In this document: in pieces, positions 32,897-43,301 of the stretch
Layout: every line of letters begins with the position of its first letter
How positions within the stretch are numbered: the stretch's first letter is position 1
Source of the DNA: Ascochyta rabiei
Lineage: Eukaryota > Ascomycota > Dothideomycetes > Pleosporales > Didymellaceae
Length of the DNA: 64,000 bases
Assembly: GCF_004011695.2 (NCBI RefSeq)
Contig: NC_082421.1
Location: forward strand, 496,001 to 560,000
Direction of reading: 5' to 3'
Position numbers and translations under genes: made by a program
The notes under the pieces: generated by a model
What the model was told of the DNA's origin: nothing
The model's database searches: none
Seen by the model: the letters and a program-made list of their open reading frames with translations, nothing else

Positions 32897-34012
32897 TCAA
32901 TGCCAGGTGAACCTCCCAGCGACCCACTCTGCGCCCCTACGAACCACGCAAAACTCGACATCGGTCTGAAAAAGCCGATAATTCAGCTCATCCATTGTCT
33001 CGGTGATGTACGCGTTGGCGACAACAGACCCAAACAGCTCCATCTGAAGCTTCTCAACGTCCCGTATCACGGCAATGGTACGCGACACTCGATCGGCGAG
33101 GGTGCGCTGTTGGGCAAGCGCTGCGGGTGTCATGCCCACGGGCTGACGGGCGCGGCGCTCAAATAGGGGAGTGCGGCAGTGGGGACATCGATTCGCGTTA
33201 CGGGTTGTGCTGTTGAGCCAGTGCGCGAGGCAGGGTTTGCCGATTACGTGGTTGCAGGCGGTGATGCGGAAGGCGCGGTGTATGATGGTGTTGGTGTAGG
33301 GCTCGAGGCAGATGCAGCAGCGTTTGGAGTGGTCGCGGGCGTCTGGATGAGTGTGTGTTGGTGATGGTGACACTTCCTGACCATGGTCGGATACGTTGTG
33401 GTCTGGGCCGATGTTCTCAAGCTCCGTGTCCTTAGCTGGGCTCGGGAGGAGGTGATGGGCGTGGGTGAGTTGGTTGATCACTTCATCCTGTAGTGAAGCA
33501 GTGCACTCGCTGAATTCTTTCTGTAGAACAGGATGGTGCTTCAGGCGAATGTGTTCAGCCACTGAGCCGGTTGTTTCGGCAAAGTTGATGTAGTAGAAGG
33601 TTCGTATGTTTCGAAGACGGTACACTACTTTCACAAGCACATCCATATGCAAGGAACGGATAGCCATGCTGGCGACTAGACGGTTACGAATACCGACGCG
33701 GTACAAATTATCATGATCTCGCAAGAAATGAACGAGATGTTCGGGTAGGCTGAAGAGTGTTGCGTCCTCGGCGAGTCGTAGTTGTTCTGCATATTCACGG
33801 TTCTGCTGGAGGAGTTTGGTCACGTTCCGCAGAGCGCGATCAATGTAGACTGTGTCCGGCTCAGCGCGATGTGCTGAGATAACACCCTCGAAAGATTGAC
33901 GAACGGTTCGCACTAGGCCGATAGGAATAGTCATGTGTGCTTGTGTAGGACCAGATAACTCGGGTCGAAGGCTGCCGAGAGATTGCTGTAAGAAAGAGCG
34001 TGACTCGGACAT
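32897..34012 (-). CDS. RING-type protein A
   Basis: Single 371-aa ORF. A helical N-terminal half (residues 1-220) precedes a RING finger starting CCICLEPY, continuing ACNHVIGKPCLAHWLNST and ending CPHCRTPLF. The spacing C-x2-C...C-x-H...C...C-x2-C fits an H2-type RING, so E3 ubiquitin ligase activity is plausible. The C-terminal part is helical (about residues 290-371). It is clearly related to RING protein B at 41416-42504 on the other strand, sharing HWLNST/AWLNST inside the finger and C-terminal helices. Function and substrates unknown; no transmembrane segment. Confidence 0.75.
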   Translation of the reverse strand: MSESRSFLQQSLGSLRPELSGPTQAHMTIPIGLVRTVRQSFEGVISAHRAEPDTVYIDRALRNVTKLLQQNREYAEQLRLAEDATLFSLPEHLVHFLRDHDNLYRVGIRNRLVASMAIRSLHMDVLVKVVYRLRNIRTFYYINFAETTGSVAEHIRLKHHPVLQKEFSECTASLQDEVINQLTHAHHLLPSPAKDTELENIGPDHNVSDHGQEVSPSPTHTHPDARDHSKRCCICLEPYTNTIIHRAFRITACNHVIGKPCLAHWLNSTTRNANRCPHCRTPLFERRARQPVGMTPAALAQQRTLADRVSRTIAVIRDVEKLQMELFGSVVANAYITETMDELNYRLFQTDVEFCVVRRGAEWVAGRFTWH

Positions 34013-34612
34013 TGTGAGGCTTCTCTCGTTTGAGACTGTGGTACTGCAGTACCTCTCGCAAGCACAGGCAGGGCAAGTTCAAACCAGCGGTCTGTCCGAG
34101 AGACGATCCTGGGATAGATTATAAAATTGCCTGAGAGACGGAACGATGTATTCGTGGTGATTTGAGTTCAACTGTAGTTTGCGAACAGTGACATCCGGTA
34201 CGTGATATGATGTAGCTTGAAGGTGACTATCAGTATTAGGCCTTTGGTGAATGACGATCTGGTTTTCTTATTGTGCAATGGCCATTGTACTGTCCGACAC
34301 TGTAACAGAACCTTTCACCTTGCTCTCGTCATGGAATAGCAGTTGGTTGTTCCCGAGGTGAACGTGGTTTTGGTGGTTCATAAGTACGATTGTGAGGCCG
34401 TCAACATGTGCTGCTATAGATAGTGATAGGCTTGCTGAATTCAATGGTATATAGTTGGGACCAACATGCATGTGCAAGGCATCAAGTGTCGTCGGCCAGC
34501 GCTCTGACCTTGACAAACATATGGCAGGAACACAACCGGAGTCGTGTTTCACCAGCCGGAGGAAGGAAAGAATTGGAAAAGTGGAAGTCGCCTTGTCCAG
34601 GCCGTTCATGCC
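34013..34612. other. Intergenic, RING A promoter side
   Basis: 600 bp with no supported feature, between the RING A start and the 3' end of the kinase gene. Confidence 0.45.
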
Positions 34613-35908
34613 TCAGCGCTTGCTCCATAGACCTTGTTGCGTTTCTCGGATCCTGCGCTCTTGTTCCTTGATCATAGCTTCGGTCTGACCGTGGCCATTG
34701 CCTCTGCTGTCGACGTGGTCGATTTCCATGGGATCAGACCCCTCTTCTGCGGGCTGTGGGAACTTCGGGGCGGGAGGTGCACCTCGTCGTGGTTCGTGGG
34801 CTTTGATGCCTTCCATCATACCAGCGGCGCCGCCGGCTCTTAGCTGGTTGATGGCACGGATGGTGTCGATGGCGGCATGGAGCGTGCGCCTGGCGTTGAA
34901 GTTCTTCTTTACAGTCGGCAGCAGATCCTCCTCGCCTTCGGCTTGTTTCGTGCCAAGATCAGCAATCCAGGGGTGTGACAAAGCTTCGTGCGAGGTCATG
35001 CGCGCCGCTGGATCGACCGTCAGACAGCGACGAATGAACTCGCGAGCAGTCAGCGAGACGCCACGCCAGTACTCGAGTGGCGTGAAGGAGTAGTCGGCAA
35101 CAAGGATGGCTTGCATCTCTTCAAGGTTCGAGTCACGATCGAAAGGAGTGTAACCGCAGAGGAGGAAGTAGGTGATGACGCCGATGGCCCAGATATCGCT
35201 GTACGAATCGTTAGTTGTGAGGACACAAGACTCGGACATGCACGTACACAGGCTTGCCGTGGCCAGTCTTCCGGAAAATCTCAGGCGCCATGTATCCGGG
35301 GGTTCCACAAGTCGTAGTCAAGACGTGGAACTGCTCTTCGTCCATGATGCGGGACAGGCCAAAGTCGGCAATCAGCAGATCGGCATTGTCCTCTGGCGTC
35401 CGGAACAACAGGTTCTCGGGCTTCAAGTCGCGGTGCACAATGCCGTGGTCGTGGAGGTATGCCACAGCAGACAGTGTGGCTCGAATCAAGTCTGCTGCAT
35501 CCGACTCGTAGTAGTTGCCTTTTCGGCAGATGCGGTCGAAGAGCTCGCCTCCCAGTGCCAGATCGGTCACGAGGTATACTGCAGACAAAGATCATCAGCT
35601 ATGCATGTCGTCACGGCGTGGGAGTGCGTACAGTTGTTCATGGTCTCAAAGTAGTCCACCAGGGTCAGGATGTTCCTGTGGCCCATAGACACCCTTTTCA
35701 GTACTGCGATCTCGTTCCGGACCATGTGTTCTCGCCCAGCCATGAGCCTCTTGTTGATGACCTTGGCAGCGTAGTATCTCCCTGTGTCGATGTGCACGCA
35801 CTCCTTGACCACCGAGTAGCTGCCAGCGCCCAAAGTTTTTCCCGTCTTGTAGCGGCATGGCTGCACCTGCGCCTGCGACTGGGGCGTAGAGGCTCCGTTC
35901 GAAGCCAT
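34613..35908 (-). CDS. Calcium/calmodulin-dependent protein kinase
   Basis: Three exons: 35908-35632, 35578-35248 and 35198-34613; 397 aa. Kinase motifs: glycine loop GAGSYSVVKE, catalytic loop HRDLKPEN (near 141), DFG, and activation-segment end GTPGYMAPEIF. The spliced continuation [23 protein letters not shown] is classical CaMK. After the kinase domain, NARRTLHAAIDTIRAINQLR is an amphipathic basic helix of the autoinhibitory/calmodulin-binding kind. The family is activated by Ca2+/calmodulin in the cytosol; this looks like the fungal CaMK I/II group (CMK). The Ala-rich Gln N-terminus is short. Confidence 0.92.
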
Positions 35909-36231
35909 TCTCGACGGCGTGCTTTACTCAGGGCGTCGTAGCCACACAACGTGGTGGGAAGACGCGAGGAGTTGGCTGTAGGGGAGGGAAAGCGCAGCAA
36001 TAGATGGATATATGGGGGCCGAGATCTCAGCCTAGTCGAGCAAGATTGCACAAAGGCAGTGCAAAGATGCTGGGGAAGAGCCTGAGCCGTGGGGTGAGGC
36101 GGTATATATGTTCAAGCGCTATACGGGCGAGGCACGAGTGGGTGTTGTGGTCTAAGGAGAAGGGAAAGGCGCCGTTGTCGTGGACCTCGTATGTCGCAAG
36201 TCAGCCCTAGGACCCCCGCGTTGGTGGGGTA
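35909..36231. other. Kinase promoter region
   Basis: 323 bp upstream of the kinase gene, ending at the left edge of the foldback element. No gene seen. Confidence 0.4.
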
Positions 36232-36957
36232 CCGTGTCTGTGCGCGCAACGCCCGGATTCGCGCAACGCCCGCTTTTTACTAGTAAAAACACCAAAATCT
36301 CTTATTTTAAAAGCTAATTAACTCTACTATTAGTAGAGATAAAGACTAACTTTCTATTAGAAAGATACTCTATTTATATAGATCTATAAGCTAGTAGTAA
36401 TTTTATTCTATAATATATAGTATTAGCTATAATAATATTTTTTACTAGTAGAGTAAAAGTTCTAAAACTTTAATAAAACTCTTAGATATTAAAATTTAGA
36501 GTATAAACCCTAGTCTGTAGAGTATCTTTAGTATAGGAATTCTTTTACTATCTAGCGTAGTTCTTTATATATACTACTTTTAGCTACTTTTAACTTTATA
36601 TTTTTAGGAAAAGTAGTATATATAAGGAACTATGCTAGCTACTTAAAAAAGTCCTATACTAAAGATACTCTACAGACTAGGGTTTATACTCTAAATTTTA
36701 ATATCTAAGAGTTTTATTAAAGTTTTAGAACTTTTACTCTACTAGTAAAAATATTATTATAGCTAATACTATATATTATAGAATAAAATTACTACTAGCT
36801 TATAGATCTATATAAATAGAGTATCTTTCTAATAGAAAGTTAGTCTTTATCTCTACTAATAGTAGAGTTAATTAGCTTTTAAAATAAGAGATTTTGGTGT
36901 TTTTACTAGTAAAAAGCGGGCGTTGCGCGAATCCGGGCGTTGCGCGCACAGACACGG
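36232..36957. mobile_element. 726-bp palindromic foldback element (MITE-like) with TA duplication
   Basis: A nearly perfect inverted repeat. Arms of about 350 bp match base for base apart from a one-base indel near 36434 and differences close to the centre (about 36580-36610). Both ends begin CCGTGTCTGTGCGCGCAACG and are flanked by TA (36230-36231 and 36958-36959), the target duplication of Tc1/mariner-type elements. The outer ~45 bp are GC-rich and carry a 13-bp direct repeat (CGCGCAACGCCCG at 36243-36255 and 36260-36272, mirrored on the right). The interior is very AT-rich. No transposase ORF is present, so it would be non-autonomous. It lies between the kinase and phosphoglycerate mutase genes. 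Confidence 0.85.
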
Positions 36958-37357
36958 TATCGGCGTGCGCGAAAGAGCTTCCACAGCCGCTCTTCCGCAG
37001 TCCTGAAGGTGCAAAGACTTGGGCCACAGCGACGAGAAATATGCCCGTCGACCCATGCTTCGTTTTAAGACTTGAGACGTAGCAAGAACATAGCCGGCGG
37101 ACAACGCTCTCGAATGTCTTGAATTGATAGAGCTGCTCGATTGTGGCTGGCTGCACAGCAACGTATATGAGGCTGTAGGCCGTGTATCACTAACGCACAC
37201 AGTCCTTTGCTGGTGGTATGTCAGATCTTTCTACATGGTGTATACTACTACTTCTTCTTCTTCTTCCTCGTCTACATCACAGCGTTCCGTCGTAGCCAAC
37301 GCTCCCGTGGTCTAATCGAAAAAAAATCATGTCAAGCGAAACGCGAGTAGAACAGCC
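36958..37357. other. Intergenic after the foldback element
   Basis: 400 bp with a (TTC)n/(CTT)n stretch at about 37247-37270 and no supported gene; 3' flank of phosphoglycerate mutase. Confidence 0.4.
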
Positions 37358-39026
37358 CTACGACTTGACGAGCAAGCTGGATCCGTCCATGCTCTCAGGC
37401 TGAGAGAGACCCATCAGGGCAAGGATCGTAGGTGCGACGTCACCGAGCACACCGTCACTCTTCTTCAAGCTCCAGGACTCGGGCGCGTTAGCCATGACGA
37501 ATGGAACCTTGTTGAGTGTGTGAGATGTCTTAGGAGTACCCTCCTCCGTAAGCATCTCTTCGGCGTTACTGATTCTCTGTTAGCGTGGCGTTTGTAGGCG
37601 ATGGACGTGGTAGCTTACCCGTGGTCAGCAGTAACGAAGAGGACGTAGCCGCTCTCCTTGCACTGATCGTACACCCTCTTGATAGCCTTGTCGGTCTCTG
37701 TGCAAGCCTCAATGGCTGCCTTGTAAACACCAGTGTGGCCAACCATATCGGGGGGTGCGAAGTTGTTCATCAAGAACTCAAACTTGCCGGTCTGGATCCT
37801 CTCGCAGAGCTTCTCGGCAACGGCCATGGCGCTCATGGTAGGCTGGAGGTCATAGGTGGCTACCTTGGGCGAAGGAACCATCTCACGCTCCTCGTTCTCG
37901 AACTGCTTCTCCACACCGCCGTTGAAGAAGAAGGTGACGTGAGCGTACTTCTCAGTCTCAGCAACGTGGCACTGCTTCACGCCCTGCTTTCCAAGCGTCT
38001 CGGCAAGGACATCGTCCATTCGCTGTGGGGGGAAGGCGACGGGGAACGTGTACTTGGGGTTGTACGAGGTCATGGTTGTGAGGTGGATGTCGGCAGGGTA
38101 AGGGAAGTCGGCCTTGGGCGAGCGGTCGACATCGCCCAAGAGCTGGGTGATTTCACGAACGCGGTCGGAGCGGTAGTTGAAGAAGAAGACAGTGTCCTTG
38201 TCTGCACACACAAGTTAGCATGGAGACATCTCGGTACTCATCATGTCTCCGACTTACCCTGGATCCTGCGCTCTTTTCCACCTACGATGATGGGCTTCAA
38301 GAACTCGTCGTTCTCGCCCTTCTCGTACCTCTCTTTGATGGTGGCTACGGGGTCGCTGCTCTCCTCGCCCTCGCCAGTGACCAGGCCCTTCATACCGATC
38401 TCAACACGGTCCCACCTCTTGTCGCGGTCCATGATGAAGTAGCGACCGACTATGGTGGCGATCTCGCCGGTACCGATCTCCTTGGTGGTCTTGAGCAGAT
38501 CCGTCATGTATCCGGCACTGGACTTGGGGTCGGTGTCACGGCCGTCACCGAAGAAGTGGATGAAGACCTTGGGGACGCCCATCTGCTTAGCGACCTTGAG
38601 AAGCGCGACGAGGTGGTCGATGTGGGAGTGGACTCCGCCGTCCGAGACAAGGCCGCACAAGTGAAGCCTGCCATTGCCGTCGATGGCATTCTGGAACGAT
38701 TTCTTGACGTTCTCGTTCTCTGCGAGCTTGTCGTTCTTGATTGTCTGCCCAATGCGAACAGAGTCTTGCCAGACAACGCGGCCGGCGCCAATGTTCAGGT
38801 GGCCGACCTCACTGTTGCCCATGAGGCCTTCTGGAAGACCGACGGCAAGGGACGAGGCCTCGAGCTCCGTGTAGCCCTGGGCCGTCTTAGAGCCGCTCTT
38901 TGCGAACTCATCCATGGTCGGTGTGTCGGCAGCGAGAATGGCATCGCCGTCCTTGCGCGACTGCTCAGTCGCGACACCCCATCCGTCAATGACGATGAGG
39001 ACAGCCTTCTGGTCGACCTTGGCCAT
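37358..39026 (-). CDS. 2,3-bisphosphoglycerate-independent phosphoglycerate mutase
   Basis: Three exons: 39026-38258, 38201-37619 and 37568-37358; 520 aa, typical length. IVIDGWG at the N-terminus and ADHGNAEEM near the C-terminus (assembled across intron 2) are metal-binding motifs. MGNSEVGHLNIGAG contains the catalytic phosphoserine, about S72. HSHIDH and FGDGRDTDPKSS belong to the transferase domain. The enzyme interconverts 3- and 2-phosphoglycerate with two Mn2+ and is the cofactor-independent form found in plants and filamentous fungi, unlike yeast Gpm1. Splices at G|AC and GG|T keep the frame. Confidence 0.95.
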
Positions 39027-39769
39027 GTTTGCGGGCCCAATTGGGATGGACAGGGAGCAAGGAGAGAAAGGATAGCACTCGAGGGGACACTCGAGCTGTG
39101 GGAATGCAGACCGTGAAGAGGAGGAGGGCCAAAAAGGTGTAGTCGACCCACGGGTTGGAGGGGCACTTGGAGGTGGGGCTCAACCAGCCGTCGGCGCAGA
39201 GTCTAAGAACGAACGTCACAGGCTTTGCATGAACATGCAACCCAGCCACACCACACCACACCACACCACACTACACTACACTACACCACACCACACTACA
39301 CTACACTACACCACACCACACTACACTACACTACACCACACCACATCACACTACACCACACTATACTGGGTACACTGCACTACACTACACCACACTGTAC
39401 TAGGTACACTACACTGCACTACACTTCAATACACTACACTGCACTACACTTCAATACACTACACTACACTACACTTCAATACACTACACTACACTGCACC
39501 ACGCCACATTACACCGCCCGCGGCCGGCTATCACCTGTGCAGAAACAACGCGCACGTCTCGGTCGTCCACTCAAATCGCCGACGCCGCGAAACTCACATC
39601 ACCAGCCCGCCGGCAGCCAAGTCCCACACAGCCAATCACCTCCCACCTGAGCGGCGCGGCGCGTTGCACAGGCGCGTCCTCCCGCCTCAACACCAAGCCA
39701 GGCCGGCCACGTGCCAGCTATCTTGGATTCTCCACGAGTACCACACCGCGTTCCTCAACCACACTTATC
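39027..39769. promoter_or_regulatory. Divergent promoter PGM/MED9 with large microsatellite
   Basis: 743 bp shared by phosphoglycerate mutase (minus) and MED9 (plus), with a ~250-bp pentanucleotide satellite in the middle (separate entry) and GC-rich flanks. Confidence 0.5.
39247..39500 (+). repeat. Imperfect pentanucleotide satellite (CACTA/CACAC)n
   Basis: About 250 bp of CACAC, CACTA and related units in phase, with occasional ATAC and GTAC interruptions. The plus strand is almost free of G, a marked strand asymmetry. It sits in a bidirectional promoter. Confidence 0.95.
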
Positions 39770-40219
39770 ATGTCTCGAGCTGCCACGCCCCACGCGCCCG
39801 CGTCAGCACGCGCCTCACTCCCTCCCACGGGTGCCGCGACGCCAGCTCCGCAAGCTCTAGCTTCTGCTTCCCCAGGCCTTCCGCCGCCGACTAGCTTCGA
39901 CATCCTTCCTGATCTCCACAAGCTTCTCAAGCGTCTGCTCGACGCGGCACCCGCATCTGCTCCCACACACTCGAATGCAGGTGCAGACGGCCCTCTCGAC
40001 ATCCAGCATGTGGCCACGGCTGCTACAGATATCAGGCTGAAGATGCAGAGGGCGCAGCGCGCTGTCATGGCCCTGCCCGAGCTCGACAGAACCTGTGAGG
40101 ACCAACAGGAGGAGATTGAAGACCTCGAGGCACGCATTGCCCGTCTGAAGGCTTCTTTGCGCGAGCTTGGCCGTCCCACAGACTCTGCGCGAGACCGAGA
40201 CCAACGTATGACGGGATGA
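39770..40219 (+). CDS. MED9: Mediator complex subunit 9
   Basis: 149-aa single exon. An Ala/Pro-rich N-terminus is followed by FDILPDLHKLLKRLL, then LDIQHVATAATDIRLKMQRAQRAVMALPELDRTCEDQQEEIEDLEARI, the family block ending in a coiled coil. MED9 belongs to the Mediator middle module and links RNA polymerase II to activators. The gene is compact and intron-less. The first ATG fits; no presequence or membrane segment. Confidence 0.8.
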   Translation: MSRAATPHAPASARASLPPTGAATPAPQALASASPGLPPPTSFDILPDLHKLLKRLLDAAPASAPTHSNAGADGPLDIQHVATAATDIRLKMQRAQRAVMALPELDRTCEDQQEEIEDLEARIARLKASLRELGRPTDSARDRDQRMTG

Positions 40220-40615
40220 GCCTCCAAGCGGACTTCAATTGATCCTTCCTAGGCCGCGTGTCCATCGATTGTATGGATGCCCTTGACATGGCTCTTGCCC
40301 AAGGAGCGTAATGGTATGCACTTCAATACTTTGTCTCTACACGTCGCTCTACACGACTATAGATCCATGTACAAGCTTAAAGCGCGCACAGGCTAAGTCA
40401 GTAAGTATGGTGTAGCTATAGCGCACAACAGTAGCTCTCTGTATGCTGCTGGCTCCAAACTCACCCCTGGCTGTCTTCGCTAGGTCAGCCGCGTCTGCCC
40501 ATGCACTGCATGACGTTGAACACGCGAAATGACGTCAAGATGGATTGGGATACACACAAACACGGAAAGGAACACACCTGACACGTCGCTTGAGCTACAC
40601 AACTCCAAATTCAAC
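40220..40615. other. Intergenic MED9/SnoaL-like
   Basis: 396 bp, nothing recognised beyond promoter sequence. Confidence 0.4.
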
Positions 40616-41159
40616 ATGTCAAACAAGCCATACCCGCCTGTCAAGCAAGGTACCACTCAAACAGATGAAGAAAAGGTGCGTACCATCGAGCATCGTAACC
40701 ACACTCTGGCTGACAACCACAAAGAAGAACGTCGACATAGTCAGGGAATACATGCGTCTTGCCTACTCGCCCGAAGAGAATAAAGGCCGCTCGACTGTTC
40801 AGCACCTTTGCCACGACGATGCGTACTTCATTGCGCCCACCACCTTTCCAGACTGCAAGTCGCCCCAAGACTACGCCGAATCGCACTCCAAGATCATGGC
40901 CTGCGTGCCAAATCTACACATCAATTCCTACGATATCATTTTCGCGAAAGGAGGACATGTATGCTTGAAGTACAGCGCATCGGGCAGCCACAACGGAGAA
41001 CCGCACAATGGAATCGAAGCAACAGGCAACAAGGCAGCTTGGCATGCCGCTGCCATCTTCGAGGTCGAGGACGGAAAGATCCGGGGCTGGATCAAGGAGT
41101 GGGACAAGCTGCATATGTGGAAGCAGCTGGGCTGGATGAAGGGAGACGAATACGCCTAA
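40616..41159 (+). CDS. SnoaL/NTF2-like domain protein
   Basis: Two exons: 40616-40675 and 40725-41159 (acceptor at CACAAAG; three bases later is equally in frame), 164 aa. After the short N-terminus MSNKPYPPVKQG, the body reads KNVDIVREYMRLAYSPEENKG, VQHLCHDDAYFIAP, and AAIFEVEDGKIRGWIKEWDKL. The last is the hallmark end of the SnoaL-like/NTF2-like cone fold. Such proteins bind or isomerise small molecules; no substrate can be assigned. No signal peptide. Confidence 0.7.
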
Positions 41160-41415
41160 TCCATGAAGCCAGAAACACGCTTCTCAAACTGAGCCCCTGG
41201 TATATTTGTGATGTGCTTCGAGGTGACTTGTCAGCCAGGGGTCTTTGGGTAACGGGTGTCTTTTCACCATGATTGTGCCATCCGTCCGGACCACGTCTGC
41301 AGGGAAGCAGTGAAAAAACAGTCTCAGTTGCATAACGACTGTCATCTTGGCTCTCAAACACCACTTCCCTTTCAGTCAACCTTGCGAAATACTCACAGGT
41401 ATCAACTCAATCAAC

Positions 41416-42504
41416 ATGTCAGAGGTTTTCTCCATTCGGTCTGCGCCAAGGCCTTCACCTTTTGATCTTGGCATTGACTACAAAGCGGCCATCGACTGGT
41501 TCAAGGTCTGGACAACGCTCACCAACATAAAAGCCCATATCAAGGATCTGTGTGCAATGGAACATAAACCGTACCTCGACATGCTATACGAAGCTCGGGT
41601 CTACCGAATGTCTGAGCGGCCTGAACCCCTGCAGAAGCTTCTTGACGATGACTACACCATAAACAAGATCCTTGCAATGTTACAAGAAGCTGCAGACGAG
41701 ACCAAAGATGCATCGGCGGACCAGATGACCTCGATGACTTGGCAAGCTCGATACGTTCTCGCCAAGCTGCAAACAACGCGTATGCGCTATGACCCAGACG
41801 CGTGTAATGCCGGACTCCCACTCTTAGCGGATGTCGACTTCAACGGGCGCCTGGATACTATTTTGAACTGGATGAAAGTCCAGCTTGTAAAGGTGCTAAC
41901 GGAGCTCGATACTCTGCTCCCAGGCATGCGTTATGAAGAGGTCTATACCCTAGAAGGACCAGACCACGACATCGCGACCGTCGGCACTCTTCTTCCTGAC
42001 TCAAAGCTACAAGCCCGTCAGGCCGAAATGCACCAAACCGACGTGCTTGCCGAGAACTGGGAGCGAGACCACCGCATTCGATGTGTCCTATGCCTCGAGG
42101 CCTACACCACGTGCGACCCAGCGTTCCAGCTAACATGCAACCACATCGTCGGTCAGACATGCATGTCTGCATGGCTCAACTCTACAAATGGCCAGGCTAC
42201 CTCGTGCCCTCACTGCAAGCAAGTCCTCTGTCCGCCGCGTACACGCACGATGATCTCCCCCACTGACGAGCAGATCGCTCGTGCCAACACGCTTCGTATA
42301 CATCGCGACAAGGTAGGCAAGATTGCAGCAATCGCGCTTCGAGTAGTGCTCAAGGCGTACGGGCTGGTACAGGCACAGATGGTTGCGGAGCACGTTGTGA
42401 GTGTGATTAACGCCGAACTCGTTTGCAACGGTGTGCAGTTTCGTCTGCTCAGCCAGTATGTCGAAGACTTAGACAAGCTCGTTATTGGCATTCGACGGTG
42501 GTGA
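41416..42504 (+). CDS. RING-type protein B
   Basis: Single 362-aa ORF from ATG 41416 (preceded by an open but unsupported extension). A long helical N-terminal half is followed by a RING finger: CVLCLEAY, LTCNHIVGQTCMSAWLNST, then CPHCKQVLC. The C-terminal ~100 residues are helical. It aligns by eye with RING protein A (32897-34012): same finger position, shared AWLNST/HWLNST and CNH-IG/VG-x-C blocks. It is probably an E3 ligase-type protein of a fungal family; partners unknown. Confidence 0.75.
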   Translation: MSEVFSIRSAPRPSPFDLGIDYKAAIDWFKVWTTLTNIKAHIKDLCAMEHKPYLDMLYEARVYRMSERPEPLQKLLDDDYTINKILAMLQEAADETKDASADQMTSMTWQARYVLAKLQTTRMRYDPDACNAGLPLLADVDFNGRLDTILNWMKVQLVKVLTELDTLLPGMRYEEVYTLEGPDHDIATVGTLLPDSKLQARQAEMHQTDVLAENWERDHRIRCVLCLEAYTTCDPAFQLTCNHIVGQTCMSAWLNSTNGQATSCPHCKQVLCPPRTRTMISPTDEQIARANTLRIHRDKVGKIAAIALRVVLKAYGLVQAQMVAEHVVSVINAELVCNGVQFRLLSQYVEDLDKLVIGIRRW

Positions 42505-43301
42505 GTCGACTGTTTCGATACGGTACTCATTTGCGAGGAATCTAGCTAGCTACGGGACCCTATTGAAGCTGTCATCTGAATAACGACCAGATTGAATAAG
42601 AGCATGCATGGATAGCAGCATGAGAATTCAGTGTACAGAAGCAGGCGCAGTGTACGGAAGGTGAACTGAACAGAGTTGCCTCAGTCCCAGAGATCCATCA
42701 ACGGAAGTTTACTATAGCTCCAGCACTCTCATTGGCCAGCTCGATGGTCAGCATTCGATTCTTGCACAATGTAGAGATTTTCGCTCTTTTGTAGCCATTT
42801 AATACTACTTCACACCGCACTCCTACTCGGGCTGTAAGCCCAATAGTCCCCAAGTGCAAGCAGAGCTTTGTGATCCTTGCAGACTTCATGCAAAGCCTGT
42901 AACAATGTCGCAGGGAGAGCAGATACTAATCACAACAAGAGAGAAGGTGGGCGGTAGGACCATCAATAACAATAGACACAACAAAAAGGCCAAGCGCATC
43001 GGAGTACGCAGTCAAGGAGAAGTGTGGTCAAGGCAGACCGTCCCAGACACAGACAGGCGAAGCAAGGTAAGCAACAGCAGCAACAAGATACCCAATCTTG
43101 GTTCGCCCACCATCCACATCAACCATCGCATGCAGCCAATCCCGCATCCCCCTCCCCCACCACAGGGTCACACGACGCCTCTCAACGCCGTCAAACCCCC
43201 ACCCCTCGCACCCAAAGACCCCAGCAATATATACCCCAAAATCCGCCTATATTCCATCAAATACCCACCATCTGCTCACGTGAGCACCCTATCTTCGATG
43301 G
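42505..43301. other. Intergenic, 5' flank of the split tRNA gene
   Basis: Overlapping plus-strand ORFs (42854-43342 and 43024-43455) are low-complexity, Pro/His-rich and overlap the tRNA start, so not accepted as genes. TATA-like AATATATA (43230 area) and CTATATTCC (about 43247) and the palindrome GCTCACGTGAGC lie within 75 bp of the tRNA 5' end and may be promoter elements. Confidence 0.45.

Noticed and set aside
36868..37200. Minus-strand ORF across the right arm of the foldback element
   Set aside because: Created by the element end and AT-rich DNA; no protein-like pattern.
39229..39894. ORF through the CACTA satellite
   Set aside because: Translation of a simple repeat (HTTPHYTT...).
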